Part shown: piece by piece, positions 34,345-34,994 of the stretch
Position numbering within the stretch: the stretch's first letter is position 1
Layout of the letters: every line of letters begins with the position of its first letter
From: an uncultured Paracoccaceae bacterium
GTDB lineage: Bacteria; Pseudomonadota; Alphaproteobacteria; Rhodobacterales; Rhodobacteraceae
Direction of reading: 5' to 3'
Assembly (NCBI GenBank): GCA_947500825.1
Contig: CANMTR010000025.1
Span: forward strand, 1-34,994
Length of the DNA: 34,994 bases
The notes under the pieces: model-generated
Told to the model about the DNA's origin: nothing
Seen by the model: only the letters and a program-made list of their open reading frames with translations
Databases searched by the model: none
Translations under genes and position numbers: made by a program

Positions 34345-34432
34345 ACCAGATGGGGTGGATGGCTCCCGCTCCCCGGCGTCGTAATGCGCCATAGTGCAGG
34401 TGTCAGAATCTGCGATCGAGAGGAGCCACCCC
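34345..34432 (+). other. Left flank of the IS110-family element
   Basis: TGGGGTGG-AT-GGCTCC (about 34352-34367) is repeated in inverted form as GGAGCCACCCCA (34422-34433), directly before the transposase start. IS110/IS1111-type elements often lack terminal repeats but carry subterminal ones, so the element's left end probably lies near 34340-34350. The rest of 34199-34344 holds nothing I can assign. Confidence 0.4.
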
Positions 34433-34994
34433 ATGCAGGTTACCACTGTCGGCCTCGACGTGGCCAAGAACATCTTTCACGTCCATGGCGTGACGGAAGG
34501 CGGCGAAGTGGCCTTCAACCGACCTTTGCGCCGGGCGCAGGTGCTGGCGTTCTTCGAGCGCCTGTCACCCTGCCTCATCGGCGTTGAGGCCTGCGCATCG
34601 AGCCATTACTGGGGCCGCGAGCTTTCGAAGCTTGGCCATACCGTCCGGCTGATGCCACCGATGTACGTCAAACCGTACGTGAAGCGGGGCAAGTCCGACG
34701 CGGTCGATGCAGAAGCCATTTGCGAAGCCGTGACGCGGCCCACGATGCGCTTCGTCGAGATCAAATCCGAGGACCAGCAGGCGCTCTTGTCTCTGCACCG
34801 CGCACGGGACTTCGAGGTTCGCCAGCGCACCCAGCTGATCAACATGCTCCGGAGCCTGGCCGCGGAGTTCGGGATCACCATCGCTCGAGGCGTCGCCCGG
34901 GCCATCGATTTTGCGAAAGGGATCATCGAGGGCAAACAGTCCGGGTTACCCGAGCTCGCCCAGGACGTCCTGCGGGTCCTCAGCCGTCAGCTGG
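34433..34994 (+). CDS. IS110-family transposase, partial (runs off the window)
   Basis: The first 187 residues are visible. The DEDD-type domain shows GLDVAKNIFHVHG (first Asp), LIGVEACASSHYWGRELSKL (Glu), and KSDAVDAEAI (later Asp residues), then TRPTMRFVEIKSEDQQALL and FEVRQRTQLINMLRSLAAEF. The frame is undamaged to the window edge. GAGAGGAG lies about 7 bases before the ATG. The serine-containing C-terminal domain lies beyond the window. It is related to, but clearly diverged from, the decayed copy at 180-590. Confidence 0.9.
   Translation, partial: MQVTTVGLDVAKNIFHVHGVTEGGEVAFNRPLRRAQVLAFFERLSPCLIGVEACASSHYWGRELSKLGHTVRLMPPMYVKPYVKRGKSDAVDAEAICEAVTRPTMRFVEIKSEDQQALLSLHRARDFEVRQRTQLINMLRSLAAEFGITIARGVARAIDFAKGIIEGKQSGLPELAQDVLRVLSRQL

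Overview
The window is very GC-rich and densely coded, with RBS-led, often overlapping genes. It looks like chromosome or plasmid DNA of an alphaproteobacterium, most likely the Rhodobacteraceae/Roseobacter group. The clues are the IS903-like IS5 elements, the VPLPA-CTERM sorting tail on a secreted hydrolase, the arsR-acr3-arsC-arsH order and the EgtB/EgtD pair. Genus and species cannot be told from what I see.

Layout. (1) 1-1500 is an insertion-sequence graveyard. The right end of an IS5-family element sits inside the reading frame of a decayed IS110-family transposase, and a second, frameshifted IS5-family copy follows. (2) 1650-5883 holds a secreted C69-type peptidase, an IS3-like relic, a DUF421 membrane protein and a hydrolase fused to a multi-pass membrane domain. 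(3) 6004-7661 is a TetR-MFS operon with a perfect palindromic operator, then a third, internally deleted IS5-family relic. (4) 7965-18086 is a metal/metalloid resistance island: arsR-acr3-arsC-arsH, a PadR-chrA chromate pair, a bile-acid-symporter-like transporter, a DUF305 protein, a methyltransferase, and a P-type metal ATPase with a DUF411 protein.

(5) 18382-23560, all on the minus strand, carries an intradiol-dioxygenase-fold protein, a two-haem ferric-reductase-like membrane protein, egtB, egtD (ergothioneine synthesis) and an AMP-forming acyl-CoA synthetase. (6) 23757-25112 is a secreted alpha/beta hydrolase with a VPLPA-CTERM tail. (7) 25375-30573 is an RND efflux operon (adaptor plus pump) with a divergent TetR regulator and a shared operator. 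(8) 30570-33860 holds a phospholipase-D-like protein translationally coupled to an AI-2E-family permease, and a divergent unknown membrane protein. (9) 33870-34994 holds a frameshifted remnant of an ABC-3 (Zn/Mn type) permease and the start of an intact-looking IS110-family transposase that runs off the window.

The centre of the window reads as an accessory stress-defence region: arsenic, chromate, divalent cations, toxic organics and thiol/redox protection, assembled next to many IS fragments. I saw no rRNA or tRNA gene and no CRISPR array. No single clearly undescribed system stands out. The best leads are the egtBD/ligase/ferric-reductase run, the in-frame double-signal-peptide DUF305 reading frame, the transporter and methyltransferase embedded in the metal island, and the Ser-for-Cys C69 peptidase.
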